Assembly (NCBI GenBank): GCA_018063245.1
Contig: JAGPBS010000016.1
Coordinates: 1 to 41,029 of the forward strand
Source of the DNA: Alphaproteobacteria bacterium
GTDB lineage: Bacteria > Pseudomonadota > Alphaproteobacteria > JAGPBS01
Reading direction: 5' to 3'
DNA length: 41,029 nt
Every line of letters begins with the position of its first letter. The stretch's first letter is position 1. The notes beneath the pieces are model-generated. The model was not told where the DNA came from, made no database searches, and saw only the letters and a list, made by a program, of their open reading frames with translations. The translations under genes and the position numbers were made by a program. Positions 40,648 through 41,029 of this stretch are shown one piece after another.

Positions 40648-41029
40648 TGAGAAGTTGAAATTCTTTGATATAAGAAGGAGTCAGGTCGTCTCTTTCATCT
40701 TTTTTCTGTGCGAGTTGCGCTTGCACAGCATTCCATTTTTTTGTAAAATCTGAGGTGGCTTCAGGTAAAGTATCCAGCATTTTGACTGTTTCTTCATGTG
40801 GTCCATTGCAATAAAGTGGCAAGTCACATCCTGCATCTAGAATACGCGCTGCACGCTCATGAAATGGTCCTTCTAATGCGCCCATATCAATCGCATCTGA
40901 AAAAAGAATGCCTTTAAAAGAAAGTTCACCACGAATAATCTCAGTAATTGCTTTTTGAGAATGAGTGACGGGTTGATTAGGGTCAACTTGCTCATACACA
41001 ATATGCGCTGTCATGGCACAAGGCATATG
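40637..41029 (-). CDS. nagZ: Beta-N-acetylhexosaminidase, C-terminal part (gene runs off the window)
   Basis: Glycoside hydrolase family 3 enzyme of peptidoglycan recycling, removing GlcNAc from anhydro-muropeptides. Visible is the second half: PCAMTAHIVYEQVDPNQPVTHS, AITEIIRGELSFKGILFSDAIDMGALEG (the SDA/D acid region of NagZ) and AARILDAGCDLPLYC. The N-terminal catalytic barrel with its His loop is beyond 41029. The stop at 40637 overlaps the last 11 bp of the convergent membrane-protein gene. The annotated 5' end is only the window edge. Confidence 0.92.
   Translation of the reverse strand, partial: HMPCAMTAHIVYEQVDPNQPVTHSQKAITEIIRGELSFKGILFSDAIDMGALEGPFHERAARILDAGCDLPLYCNGPHEETVKMLDTLPEATSDFTKKWNAVQAQLAQKKDERDDLTPSYIKEFQLLINP

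Overview
The window looks like a chromosomal segment of an AT-rich alphaproteobacterium. Supporting signs are a COQ9-family protein, a DksA whose zinc-finger region keeps one cysteine, a stand-alone MerR-like regulator, a YbaL/KefB-type antiporter, and the gene set fabD-fabG-acpP-fabF. Sel1-like and leucine-rich-repeat proteins, a DinJ/YafQ toxin-antitoxin pair and at least three families of short dispersed palindromic repeats point to a host-associated lineage (Holosporales- or Rickettsiales-like). That placement is inference; no 16S rRNA is present. There is no prophage, transposase gene, CRISPR array or rRNA.

Layout. 1-2774: end of a Sel1-repeat protein that may begin outside the window, ssb, tRNA-Leu(UAA), and a Sel1/coiled-coil protein. 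3002-7314: tRNA-Arg(CCG), a grxD-type glutaredoxin, a small unknown protein, a YciA-type thioesterase, rpsD, a MerR-like regulator, tRNA-Ser(GCU), a GIY-YIG protein and an Asp/Glu racemase. 7496-10461: a probable copper operon with a frameshifted small membrane protein, a CopA-like multicopper oxidase carrying an extra C-terminal beta-barrel-like domain, and a DUF2231 membrane protein. 10502-15142: two divergently organised regulator loci (MarR and XRE-cupin), each with a visible palindromic operator, with a leucine-rich-repeat gene between them. 15202-19049: the fatty-acid synthesis cluster fabD-fabG-acpP-acpP-fabF with a tandem acyl-carrier-protein duplication.

19269-29021: YafQ/DinJ, COQ9, alaS, ilvE, pgsA, uvrC and a CPA2 antiporter. 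29458-34331: lipB, a DMT transporter, enoyl-CoA hydratase, dienelactone hydrolase, dksA and coaD. 34312-40647: a surface-polysaccharide locus (methyltransferase, CDP-glucose 4,6-dehydratase, an epimerase-glycosyltransferase fusion, glucose-1-phosphate cytidylyltransferase, and a polytopic membrane protein). The window closes inside nagZ.

The least explained material lies between genes. Four copies of a ~115-125 bp composite palindrome (23510, 29168, 32680, 33633) keep their end and inner boxes while the hairpin tips change together. One copy carries a nested 31-bp unit of another repeat family, and it sits inside a 30-bp inverted repeat. Relatives of that 31-bp family lie directly behind the 3' ends of two tRNA genes. 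A ~100-nt small RNA is predicted on the minus strand at 32852-32951, with its own promoter, a 5' hairpin, a CCUCCC-containing unpaired segment and a U8 terminator. All functional statements rest on reading motifs in the sequence; no database search was run.
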